A DNA stretch of 5,182 bases from Chloroflexota bacterium (GCA_021796155.1 JAJYOO010000217.1:1-5182), one strand, 5' to 3'; positions 1 to 5,182 are shown, counted from the stretch's first letter. Numbers and translations are program-made. The notes: a model not told the origin generated them from the sequence alone.

Positions 1-92
1 TGAGTTCAACCACGGGCAATGGTTCGATAAACAGCGTCGCACCGGATGATGATTGATCATGTACGATGGCTTTGATGCTGCCTTTGAATTCG
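1..92. repeat. Direct repeat copy A (92 bp), identical to 820-911
   Basis: Bases 1-92 are identical to 820-911 at an offset of 819 bp, an exact multiple of three. Both copies are read in the same MutS2 frame. To the right of base 92 the copies diverge at once (gagcgaagc against gcgcgcaag). The right boundary lies in the shared hexamer GAATTC plus one G, a 7-bp microhomology that encodes Glu-Phe in both contexts. The left boundary is unknown because the window begins here. Confidence 0.97.
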
Positions 93-1501
93 AGCGAAGC
101 ATTGACCACGCCTTCGGTTGAATGCGCGAATGTTTTGAGTTCAGGATAATGTGTGGCAACAAGCGACATGATGCCGCGTTCGAGCAAATTAGCAAGGATG
201 GCGCGCGCCAGTGCAGCGCCTTCCTGTGGGTCAGTGCCTGCGCCGAGTTCGTCGAGGATGACGAGCGAACGATGATCAGCCTTCTTGAGAATTTGAATGA
301 TGTTGGTGATGTGACCACTGAACGTGCTGAGCGATTGCTCGATGGATTGCTCGTCGCCTATGTCGGCATAAACTGACTCGAAGAGCGGAAGCTCGGAGCC
401 GCTCTGCGCGGGAATGTGAAGTCCGCTTTGCGCCATGAGTACGAGAAGGCCAACCATTTTTAGCGAAACGGTTTTGCCGCCTGTGTTTGGACCGGTGATG
501 ACAACCGCAATCGTACCGGGGCGCGGGTCGAAGTCAATGGGCACGACGGTGCTTGGATCGAGGAGGGGATGACGGGCGTGAAGGATGGTTAATGGAGGAT
601 GGTTAATGGTTTTTCCATGATCCATCTTATGAAAGATTGGCTCACTCGCGTGAATCTCTTCGGCGTATTTCGCTTTTGCAAAAGCGAGGTCGAGTGCCGC
701 GAGATTTTCGATTCCATACTTGAGTTCAACCGCGTGCGCGCCGACGAGGCCTGAAAGTTCGGATAGAATGCGGCGTTCTTCGTCGCGTTCAGCCAGCTCA
801 AGTTCGCGGATTTCATTGTTGAGTTCAACCACGGGCAATGGTTCGATAAACAGCGTCGCACCGGATGATGATTGATCATGTACGATGGCTTTGATGCTGC
901 CTTTGAATTCGGCGCGCAAGGGGATCACGTAGCGTCCATCGCGTTGCGTGATGATCGGTTCTTGAAGTTTGTTGGCTGACTCGGTTAGATATTTTTGCAG
1001 GCGCGACATCAAGCGGTCGTGCGCGACTTTAATCTCACGGCGGAGTGAAGCCAGTTTGGGCGAAGCCGAGTCAAGCACTTCACCGCGTTCTGATAACACC
1101 TGTGTAATGGCATCCACAATGCCGAATGTTTCAGGCAGGCCGACTGCGATCTGCGCGAGGCGCGGCGCCTTGTCGGCGGCGTGCTCGAGAGATTTCTTCA
1201 AATCGCGGCAGGCAATCAACGTGGATTTGATTTCAAGCAGGGCCAGTGGATCAAGCACGCCGCCGCGCGCGGCCAAATCGGCGGCGGGGCGGATATCGTG
1301 TGAGCCGCCAATGGTCAAATCGTGAGTCGAAAGCAAAAAGCGCGCTTCGGCTGTTTCGGCGAGCAGACGCGTTGCCTCATCAAAATTGGATGTTGGTTGA
1401 AGGGCAAGAGCCAATTCCGCTGAGGCGGAGAAATCGCAAAAGCCCGTCAGCCGGGCGAGGATTTTGTCGTAGTCGAGGACGCGCAAAGTTCTTGAATCCA
1501 T
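1..1501 (-). CDS. mutS2: Endonuclease MutS2, 5' part, partial at the left edge and re-entering its own sequence
   Basis: MutS2 is a dimeric MutS-family ATPase that lacks the mismatch-recognition domain. In other bacteria it suppresses recombination or splits collided ribosomes, using a C-terminal Smr nuclease domain. From ATG at 1501 the frame stays open for 500 codons. Seen in order: an N-terminal core/clamp region with QRDGRYVIPL near residue 187 and VHDQSSSGATLFIEP near 207; Walker A GPNTGGKT at 338-344 (K343; preceding residue G337); STFSGH at 392-397; Walker B LVILDE ending D417-E418, followed by LGAGTDP; and H-loop ATHYPELK with H451. The family is normally about 780 residues. After NASLEF (467-472) homologues continue with an acidic stretch leading to a PGRSNA-type motif, a linker and Smr. 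Here residues 471-500 instead repeat residues 198-227 exactly, so the natural C-terminus is not seen. The start is the only ATG that gives the typical N-terminus (DSRTLRVLDYDKI). No ribosome binding site is visible, but TATAAT lies 10 nt upstream. Family assignment is secure; whether the left end is real is not. Confidence 0.9.
   Translation of the reverse strand, partial: MDSRTLRVLDYDKILARLTGFCDFSASAELALALQPTSNFDEATRLLAETAEARFLLSTHDLTIGGSHDIRPAADLAARGGVLDPLALLEIKSTLIACRDLKKSLEHAADKAPRLAQIAVGLPETFGIVDAITQVLSERGEVLDSASPKLASLRREIKVAHDRLMSRLQKYLTESANKLQEPIITQRDGRYVIPLRAEFKGSIKAIVHDQSSSGATLFIEPLPVVELNNEIRELELAERDEERRILSELSGLVGAHAVELKYGIENLAALDLAFAKAKYAEEIHASEPIFHKMDHGKTINHPPLTILHARHPLLDPSTVVPIDFDPRPGTIAVVITGPNTGGKTVSLKMVGLLVLMAQSGLHIPAQSGSELPLFESVYADIGDEQSIEQSLSTFSGHITNIIQILKKADHRSLVILDELGAGTDPQEGAALARAILANLLERGIMSLVATHYPELKTFAHSTEGVVNASLEFKGSIKAIVHDQSSSGATLFIEPLPVVEL
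582..609. repeat. Perfect 14-bp tandem repeat, two copies, inside mutS2
   Basis: The 14-mer aggatggttaatgg occurs at 582-595 and again directly at 596-609. It lies in the part of mutS2 that encodes the linker just before the ARHPLLDP motif (residues about 298-307), a position that varies in length among MutS2 proteins. Fourteen is not a multiple of three, so the copies are translated in different frames (TINHP then PLTIL). The frame is open on both sides. Confidence 0.95.
820..911. repeat. Direct repeat copy B (92 bp), the in-context MutS2 core copy
   Basis: This copy encodes MutS2 residues 198-227 (EFKGSIKAIVHDQSSSG and onward), which is the place this motif occupies in intact MutS2 proteins. 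It is therefore the original copy, and the one at 1-92 is the displaced one. To its left the MutS2 reading continues normally into the clamp and ATPase domains. Confidence 0.97.
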
Positions 1502-1511
1502 TGCGGGGAGA

Positions 1512-1517
1512 ATTATA
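1512..1517 (-). promoter_or_regulatory. Consensus -10 hexamer of a probable leaderless mutS2 promoter
   Basis: On the minus strand TATAAT ends 10 nt before the mutS2 ATG, and the intervening bases (tctccccgca) carry no purine-rich ribosome binding site. A start 6-9 nt after the hexamer would leave a leader of only a few bases. No good TTGACA-like -35 is seen at 16-18 nt; the nearest, TTGCAT, is only 11 nt away. The upstream gene's terminator lies immediately before it, so mutS2 needs a promoter here. Confidence 0.6.
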
Positions 1518-1545
1518 ACCAGAGTCGAATGCAAATGAGCATAGA

Positions 1546-1570
1546 CAAAATAGGCGGCGCGCAGCCGCCT
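1546..1570 (-). terminator. Rho-independent terminator after the histidine kinase gene
   Basis: On the minus strand the stem AGGCGGC (1564-1570) pairs perfectly with GCCGCCT (1552-1558) around a 5-nt loop TGCGC, followed by ATTTTGTC. It begins 21 nt after the kinase stop codon. The U-tract is short (four), so strength is moderate. It separates the kinase from mutS2. Confidence 0.75.
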
Positions 1571-1591
1571 CACTTCAAGCTTTGGACAAAC

Positions 1592-3214
1592 TCATCGAGT
1601 GGTTTCTGGTAATAATTCAGTTGAGCGGCGCGGGCTGTTGACTGTCCCTTCGTTATACGAGTCGGCTGGCAGTGTGAAGTAGAAGAGACTGCCTTTGCCG
1701 ACTTCACTTTCCACCCCCACTTGTCCACCTAATTTTTCCACGATATGGAACACGATTGACAAACCCAGTCCGTGCCCGCCCTTGTGAAACTTTCCAAGTT
1801 GTGTGAATGGTGTGAATAATCGCGTTTGTTCTTCAGCGGGGATGCCTGGGCCGTGATCACGCGTCCAGAAACGGATCATGCCATCTGCTTGAGTCGAAGC
1901 GCCCAATTCCACATGAGGCGACGGGCCGCCGTATTTGAGCGCGTTGCTGATGTAGTTTGCCCACACTTCTTCGATCCATGGTCTGTAGCCGATGGCGGTC
2001 GGCCAGTTGTCAGAAAGGGTGACGCGGCCATGATATTCCTTGATCATGTAATTCAATCGATTCCGGACGGCGACCGCAACCCTGAGCATGTCAATCGGTT
2101 CTATGGGTGCATCCGCTTTTCTCACTTCGGAGAGCAGCAAAAGACTGTCAATAATATTGTTCATCTCGAACGCAATGGACTTGATCTGCTGAAGAAACTC
2201 CTTCAATTCCTTGCGGGTCAGATTGCCGACATCCGTAATGATGTCGGCAGTGGCGATCATAACGGATAAAGGATTTTTAAGATCGTGAGCGACAGTGTGA
2301 GCGTAGGCGTCCAATTCCTCGTTGCGGGTTTTCAGGATGACCGCATCTTCCCGCAACTGATGTTCTGACCGCGTTAATGCCTCATTACGGATTTGCAGAG
2401 TGACTGCCTGTTCGCGGAGTTGATCCTGCGAGAGTTTCAGGTCACGGAGCAGGATCGCGTAAGGCTTGACCAGTCCGGTTTCGATGATTGCCTTATACAA
2501 AAAATAAAAGGCGGCCAGCCGCAGGAAATGGCCGATCAAGTTGGCTTCCCCGTAAACACTGACATAAAACGTAAATACGATCTCCGAGCAGATGGTAAGG
2601 ATTAGAGAAATAAGCAGAAGACGTAAAACGCCGGGATCGAATTCCTGACGTCTCCGAAGCAAAAATCCAATCGCGCCGAGAAAAAAGAATGAGGTCACAT
2701 ATTCGCTGATCTTTTTAAAAGTGGTCAGACCGACTCCCTCAACATACGCGGCGGGGAAGTTGTGCCAATAGAAAATGGACGCAAGCAGGATGCCAGTGAT
2801 GAGAAAATAAGCCGCAAACTGAAGATGAAGCTTGAGCTTTCGTCCCAGGAAAAAGGGCGCGATCAACCAGGAAATGCTTTGAAGATAACGGGCGGCCACC
2901 CATAGTTGTGTCGCAAGGTTGGCGGTTTGGTTCGAAAACACCCCCATGCCTTCGTAGGCCAGCGTGTGGAAAAAATCCAATAACGCGACGAAGACGGAAG
3001 CAATCCCGATGAAAAGCAGATAGTTGTTATTGATGTAGCCGCGGGCATTCCAGGCGATTACAAAGATTCCCGCAGCAACGATGATCGTGAACAGTTCGAT
3101 CACGCTGTGAAACAGCAGGTAACTGTACAGACTGGTCAAATAAATGACAATGAGCAGCAATGACCCGGCAAGGATCGTCTCGCTGTCACGGGCGATTACA
3201 AACCGCTTCTCCAT
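1592..3214 (-). CDS. MASE3-type membrane sensor histidine kinase, orphan
   Basis: A 540-residue sensor kinase that autophosphorylates on His and passes the phosphate to an unidentified response regulator. Residues about 13-246 are hydrophobic with some eight predicted membrane segments and the MASE3 hallmark LDFFHTLAYEGM at 79-90, a sensor domain whose ligand is not generally known. Residues 255-301 form a heptad coiled coil made of two similar 16-residue blocks (265-280 and 286-301, 21 residues apart). HisKA follows, with the H-box AHTVAHDLKNPL and phosphoacceptor H310. The HATPase domain spans about 410-517: N-box N420/N424 (NYISNALKYGG), G1 box DHGPGIP at 453-459, F-box LFTPF at 466-470 and G2 GHGLGLS at 480-486. 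All catalytic boxes are intact. The PAS domain common between MASE3 and HisKA is absent. The start is supported by GGGAGGG 8 nt upstream. No response regulator lies in the window; the C-terminal 23 residues look disordered. Confidence 0.95.
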   Translation of the reverse strand: MEKRFVIARDSETILAGSLLLIVIYLTSLYSYLLFHSVIELFTIIVAAGIFVIAWNARGYINNNYLLFIGIASVFVALLDFFHTLAYEGMGVFSNQTANLATQLWVAARYLQSISWLIAPFFLGRKLKLHLQFAAYFLITGILLASIFYWHNFPAAYVEGVGLTTFKKISEYVTSFFFLGAIGFLLRRRQEFDPGVLRLLLISLILTICSEIVFTFYVSVYGEANLIGHFLRLAAFYFLYKAIIETGLVKPYAILLRDLKLSQDQLREQAVTLQIRNEALTRSEHQLREDAVILKTRNEELDAYAHTVAHDLKNPLSVMIATADIITDVGNLTRKELKEFLQQIKSIAFEMNNIIDSLLLLSEVRKADAPIEPIDMLRVAVAVRNRLNYMIKEYHGRVTLSDNWPTAIGYRPWIEEVWANYISNALKYGGPSPHVELGASTQADGMIRFWTRDHGPGIPAEEQTRLFTPFTQLGKFHKGGHGLGLSIVFHIVEKLGGQVGVESEVGKGSLFYFTLPADSYNEGTVNSPRRSTELLPETTR

Positions 3215-3222
3215 GGAAACAT

Positions 3223-3229
3223 CCCTCCC
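3223..3229 (-). promoter_or_regulatory. Ribosome binding site of the histidine kinase gene
   Basis: GGGAGGG on the minus strand, with 8 nt (atgtttcc) between it and the ATG at 3214. It supports this start. The ATG inside the spacer is in another frame. Confidence 0.8.
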
Positions 3230-3238
3230 AACCCAAAA

Positions 3239-3265
3239 CTAAGATAAGCGACGGATGTCATTCAT
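3239..3265 (-). other. Possible 8-codon upstream ORF in the kinase leader
   Basis: On the minus strand an ATG at 3265 opens a short frame, MNDIRRLS, ending in TAG 24 nt before the kinase start codon. A GGGGAGG lies 4 nt upstream (3270-3276), which is close for an efficient site. Part of that element also forms a 5-bp GC hairpin (CGCGC/GCGCG) with the flanking bases. It may be a regulatory leader peptide or simply chance; such short frames are common. Confidence 0.25.
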
Positions 3266-3303
3266 CGCGCCTCCCCGCGCGGCGAAAAGAATTCGTCAGA
3301 ATA

Positions 3304-3332
3304 ATTTTACGGCTTATTGATAAGAGAAACAA
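3304..3332 (-). promoter_or_regulatory. Sigma-70-like promoter upstream of the histidine kinase
   Basis: On the minus strand TTGTTT (3327-3332) and TAAAAT (3304-3309) are separated by exactly 17 nt. The -10 matches consensus at five of six positions and the -35 at its TTG. Transcription from about 3297 would give an 80-nt leader holding the possible upstream ORF and the kinase ribosome binding site. Confidence 0.5.
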
Positions 3333-3364
3333 GCACTATTTGTCTTGGCTGTCATACGGTGATA

Positions 3365-3535
3365 CTACAATAATCTTCGAATATGGATTGTATGCTCTCG
3401 TTCGTGCCGGATGGCGCGTCTCAACATCTTGCGCGGACTCCATTTTCCATAAGCAAAACAACCGGGATGTTCCAATGCCCATGCAATCGAGCGGAAGCCT
3501 TCGTTGTTGTTTCCGATTCCAATAAGAGAGATCAT
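3365..3535 (-). pseudogene. 56-codon HicB-like/DinB-like mini-ORF, probable internal-deletion remnant
   Basis: From ATG at 3535 a frame of 56 codons ends with TAG at 3365. It is preceded by a very strong ribosome binding site, AAGGAGG, 9 nt upstream. The first half (residues about 10-30: EGFRSIAWALEHPGCFAYGK) resembles the N-terminal strand pair of HicB-like proteins, in which an A-L-PGC-A-G pattern precedes an EEAL helix. The second half (residues 31-56: WSPRKMLRRAIRH, then EREHTIHIRRLL) resembles the last helix of DinB-superfamily proteins. The EEAL helix and the middle DinB helices are missing, and the two parts meet in frame at GK/WS. I infer an in-frame internal deletion of a larger gene, or a genuinely small protein. 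The family resemblance is from memory and unverified. The terminator just upstream leaves no clear promoter. Confidence 0.45.
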
Positions 3536-3544
3536 TTGATTTCT

Positions 3545-3551
3545 CCTCCTT
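3545..3551 (-). promoter_or_regulatory. Strong ribosome binding site of the 56-codon mini-ORF
   Basis: AAGGAGG on the minus strand, 9 nt before the ATG at 3535 (spacer agaaatcaa). It is the best Shine-Dalgarno in the window and is the main reason to take the mini-ORF seriously. A second ATG further upstream, at 3557, overlaps the site and opens a different frame with no ribosome binding site of its own. Confidence 0.7.
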
Positions 3552-3569
3552 CAGCATGGTACATCAAAC

Positions 3570-3596
3570 AAAAAGGGCAGACACACAGGTCTGCCC
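3570..3596 (-). terminator. Rho-independent terminator after the aminotransferase gene
   Basis: On the minus strand the perfect 8-bp stem GGGCAGAC (3589-3596) / GTCTGCCC (3575-3582) closes a 6-nt loop and is followed by TTTTTGTTTG. It starts 29 nt after the aminotransferase stop codon. A typical, convincing intrinsic terminator in the direction of the gene; there is no T-run on the plus side. Confidence 0.9.
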
Positions 3597-3625
3597 CGAC
3601 TGCTTGCTGTCTCCTGCTTCCTGGA

Positions 3626-4825
3626 TTACCCATACCTGCTCATAAATTTTTCCATGCGGCGCAGCGCCTCTTCGATTTGTTCATAGCTGGTTGCGTAACA
3701 GGCGCGGACAAAACCGTCGCCGCCGGGGCCGAATGAATTCCCGGGCACGACCGCCACGTGTTCTTCTTCCAATAGTTTTTGCGCGAACGTTTCATCGTCC
3801 ATGCCGGATGCGGTAATGTTTGGAAACGTATAAAACGCGCCGCGCGGCTCGAAGGTTTTGAGCCCCAATTTGTTCAAGCCATCCACCAGCAACCGGCGGC
3901 GGCGATCATATTCTTTGACCATTTCCTGTACGTGCGGTTCGCCGTTCTTCAATGCTTCGATAGCCGCGTCCTGCGCCATGGTCGGCGCGGACATGATCGT
4001 GTATTGATGGATGCGGACGAGTCCTTTGATGATGTCCGCAGGGCCGGCCGCATAACCGATGCGCCAGCCGGTCATGGCATAATCTTTCGAAAAGCCGCCA
4101 AGCAAAATAGTGCGGCGTTTGATGCTTTCACTCAACGATGGGAAACAAACGTGCTGGAAGCCATACACGAGCCGGTCATAAATTTCATCGGAGACCACGA
4201 GCAGATCATTTTGCTCCGCGATCTTGGCAACTTCCAACAAAACGTCGCGCTCCGCGACCGCGCCAGTTGGGTTCGACGGATAACCAATGAAGATGGCTTT
4301 GGTGCGCGATGTGATCGCTTTGCGAATGTCATCGGGATCGAGTTGGAAATTATTTTCGATTCGGCTTGGGATTTCAATTGGTTTGCCGCCCGCAAGAATC
4401 ACTTCGGCTTGATACGAAACGAAGCACGGCGTGGGGATGATGACTTCATCGCCCGGATCGAGAATGGCCGTGAACGCCAGATACAACGCCTCGCTGACTC
4501 CGACCGTGGCGACGATCTCGGTGGCTGGGTCATATTTCACGCCATACAGTCGCATCAAGTTGTCGGCGATACCCTGACGCAATTCCATCTTGCCGTGATT
4601 GGATGTGTAATGTGTCTCGCCTCGTTGCAGCGACTGAATGCCCGCATCGAGAATCGGTTTGGGCGTGGTGAAATCCGGTTCGCCGATGCCGAGCGAAATG
4701 ACATCCTTCATCGTCGCGGCGATGTCGAAGAACTTGCGGATGCCGGACGGTTTGAGTCCAGCCACGCGTTTGGAGAGTCTTTGCACATCTGCCAGTTCCT
4801 GCAAAGCGGTTTGTTCTTTGACCAT
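3626..4825 (-). CDS. Class I/II PLP-dependent aminotransferase
   Basis: A 399-residue fold-type I aminotransferase, full length for the family, likely cytosolic. Catalytic and cofactor residues visible: Asn in YPSNPTGAV (N185), Asp of VVSDEIYDRLVY (D213) and Y216, the Schiff-base lysine in GGFSKDYAMTGWR (K247), the phosphate-binding R255, and the substrate-carboxylate arginine in FVRACYA (R374). LGIGEPDFTTP at 45-55 is the substrate-facing N-terminal motif of the aspartate/aromatic aminotransferase subgroup (I-gamma type). The amino-acid substrate cannot be fixed from sequence: aspartate, aromatic amino acids, alanine or N-acetyl-diaminopimelate are all possible. GGAGG lies 4 nt before the ATG and supports the start. 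The 69-residue gene ends 45 bp upstream, so the two may be cotranscribed; a terminator follows. Confidence 0.96.
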   Translation of the reverse strand: MVKEQTALQELADVQRLSKRVAGLKPSGIRKFFDIAATMKDVISLGIGEPDFTTPKPILDAGIQSLQRGETHYTSNHGKMELRQGIADNLMRLYGVKYDPATEIVATVGVSEALYLAFTAILDPGDEVIIPTPCFVSYQAEVILAGGKPIEIPSRIENNFQLDPDDIRKAITSRTKAIFIGYPSNPTGAVAERDVLLEVAKIAEQNDLLVVSDEIYDRLVYGFQHVCFPSLSESIKRRTILLGGFSKDYAMTGWRIGYAAGPADIIKGLVRIHQYTIMSAPTMAQDAAIEALKNGEPHVQEMVKEYDRRRRLLVDGLNKLGLKTFEPRGAFYTFPNITASGMDDETFAQKLLEEEHVAVVPGNSFGPGGDGFVRACYATSYEQIEEALRRMEKFMSRYG

Positions 4826-4829
4826 TTAG

Positions 4830-4834
4830 CCTCC
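4830..4834 (-). promoter_or_regulatory. Ribosome binding site of the aminotransferase gene
   Basis: GGAGG on the minus strand with 4 nt (ctaa) before the ATG at 4825. Spacing is slightly short but the core is complete. It fixes the start, since the next in-frame Met lies well inside the protein. Confidence 0.75.
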
Positions 4835-4844
4835 GTTTGTTTTT

Positions 4845-4868
4845 GTCACCGCGAGCGAACGCAATGAC
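4845..4868 (-). repeat. Intercistronic hairpin, possible dispersed palindromic repeat unit
   Basis: Two bases after the stop codon of the 69-residue gene, the minus strand reads GTCATTGCG, a 6-nt loop TTCGCT, then CGCGGTGAC. The arms pair over 9 bp if two G-U pairs are allowed, so the RNA form of this strand is the stable one. It is followed by AAAAACAAAC, not a U-tract, so it is a poor intrinsic terminator. The bases resemble the GTCATTGCGAGCGAA-type palindromes scattered between genes in some bacteria; this likeness is from memory. Confidence 0.5.
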
Positions 4869-4870
4869 TG

Positions 4871-5080
4871 TTAAATTGGCTGCACTTGCCATTCATCGGG
4901 GATTTCCCGATACGTTAATTCAAATGCCTGGCCGTCAGCCGTCTTGACGCGAAAGCCTTTTTCGTTTGGCCCGCGCCAGCGCCCGACGATTTCGGCGATT
5001 TCGAGCCGGCATCCCTGCCAGGTCAGCGCCAGCGGACGTTCTGCGTATTCCGAATCTGAACGGCACTCGACAATTTCCAT
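4871..5080 (-). CDS. Small conserved-looking protein of 69 residues (DUF6504-like?), function unknown
   Basis: An acidic, soluble 69-residue protein with no signal peptide or membrane segment. The pattern LALTWQGCRLEIAEIVGRWRGP followed by KGFRVKTADGQAFELTY and a final DEW-V reads as five or six short beta strands with conserved tryptophans, like a small SH3-type barrel. It recalls the short WRGRxYxVxEVLxxW...YRVRTxDGxxYELYYD proteins grouped as DUF6504, but I am not certain. No catalytic residues are evident. The start lacks a Shine-Dalgarno; TAGAAT lies 8 nt upstream, suggesting a leaderless transcript. It lies 45 bp before the aminotransferase and may be cotranscribed with it. A strong terminator just upstream isolates it from the preceding gene. 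The composition and length make it a likely real gene. Confidence 0.75.
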   Translation of the reverse strand: MEIVECRSDSEYAERPLALTWQGCRLEIAEIVGRWRGPNEKGFRVKTADGQAFELTYREIPDEWQVQPI

Positions 5081-5088
5081 CGCTGACT

Positions 5089-5094
5089 ATTCTA
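5089..5094 (-). promoter_or_regulatory. -10-like hexamer before the 69-residue gene
   Basis: TAGAAT on the minus strand, 8 nt from the ATG at 5080, with no ribosome binding site between. It matches TATAAT at five of six positions. The position where a -35 would fall is within the U-tract and stem of the upstream terminator and is not a good match. Confidence 0.4.
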
Positions 5095-5105
5095 GCGGCT
5101 TCGCC

Positions 5106-5136
5106 AAAAAAAGGGTAGTGAAAAATTCACTACCCT
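5106..5136 (-). terminator. Strong Rho-independent terminator of a gene beyond the right edge
   Basis: On the minus strand an 11-bp perfect stem, AGGGTAGTGAA (5126-5136) with TTCACTACCCT (5112-5122), closes a 3-nt loop and runs straight into a run of seven T. It is the best terminator in the window. It must serve a minus-strand gene lying to the right, whose 3' end I cannot identify in the last 46 bases. Confidence 0.92.
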
Positions 5137-5182
5137 AGGGTGACAGAACTATTATCTCCAACATTCAATTTCATGAATTCTT

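Noticed and set aside
86..910. EcoRI site (GAATTC) at the repeat junction as a sign of restriction-fragment ligation
   Set aside because: GAATTC also occurs intact at 2639, 3289, 3735 and 5175 in the same window, so an EcoRI cloning chimera is unlikely. The site is better read as microhomology encoding Glu-Phe.
1..911. Mobile element or CRISPR explanation for the 92-bp direct repeat
   Set aside because: Everything between the copies is continuous, normal MutS2 coding sequence. There are no terminal inverted repeats, no transposase and no short regularly spaced repeats.
1826..2269. Plus-strand open frame of 147 codons
   Set aside because: It is antisense to the kinase HisKA/HATPase region, whose motifs are all present on the minus strand.
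3383..3736. Plus-strand frame of 117 codons across the terminator between aminotransferase and kinase
   Set aside because: It runs through a hairpin terminator and into the aminotransferase 3' end, has no ribosome binding site and no family resemblance.
3779..4867. Long plus-strand open frame of 362 codons
   Set aside because: It lies antisense to the aminotransferase, which has all its catalytic residues. The plus-strand product has no recognisable family and no ribosome binding site; it is a codon-bias shadow.
5137..5182. Coding end of the gene to the right
   Set aside because: All three minus frames contain stops in these last bases, and too little sequence is visible to choose one; only its terminator can be supported.

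Overview
The window is a stretch of bacterial chromosome, or a metagenomic contig, in which every gene I can support lies on the minus strand. Read right to left in transcription order they are: a terminator belonging to an unseen gene beyond the right edge; a 69-residue small conserved-looking protein; a class I PLP-dependent aminotransferase; a strong terminator; a 56-residue remnant or mini-ORF that looks like the two ends of a HicB-like/DinB-like protein joined together; an orphan membrane histidine kinase with a MASE3 sensor; a terminator; and the 5' part of mutS2, which runs off the left edge. The protein styles (MutS2 core, MASE3 kinase, the aminotransferase, the small protein) and the moderate GC suggest a Chloroflexota bacterium, probably Anaerolineae. 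This is recollection of family style, not a database match.

The genes look mostly like independent transcription units. Rho-independent hairpins with U-tracts on the minus strand sit at the right edge (5106-5136), after the aminotransferase (3570-3596) and after the kinase (1546-1570). Only the 69-residue gene and the aminotransferase could share a transcript: they are 45 bp apart, with a hairpin between them but no U-tract. Two genes (mutS2 and the 69-residue gene) have a TATAAT-like hexamer 8-10 nt before the ATG and no Shine-Dalgarno, which suggests leaderless mRNAs. The kinase, the aminotransferase and the mini-ORF have good GGAGG-type sites. No functional pathway obviously joins the genes.

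The most striking feature is at the left edge. MutS2 reads normally from its start through Walker A, Walker B and the H-loop to residue 472. It then re-enters, in frame and with 100% nucleotide identity, its own core domain from residue 200. As a result bases 1-92 repeat bases 820-911 (offset 819 bp, 273 codons). This is either a real in-frame tandem duplication that would give a MutS2 with two ATPase modules, or a chimeric or mis-assembled contig end. Because the repeat runs exactly to the first base of the window, artefact is at least as likely. I do not see a convincing new multi-gene system here. The second point of interest is the HicB/DinB-like mini-ORF.
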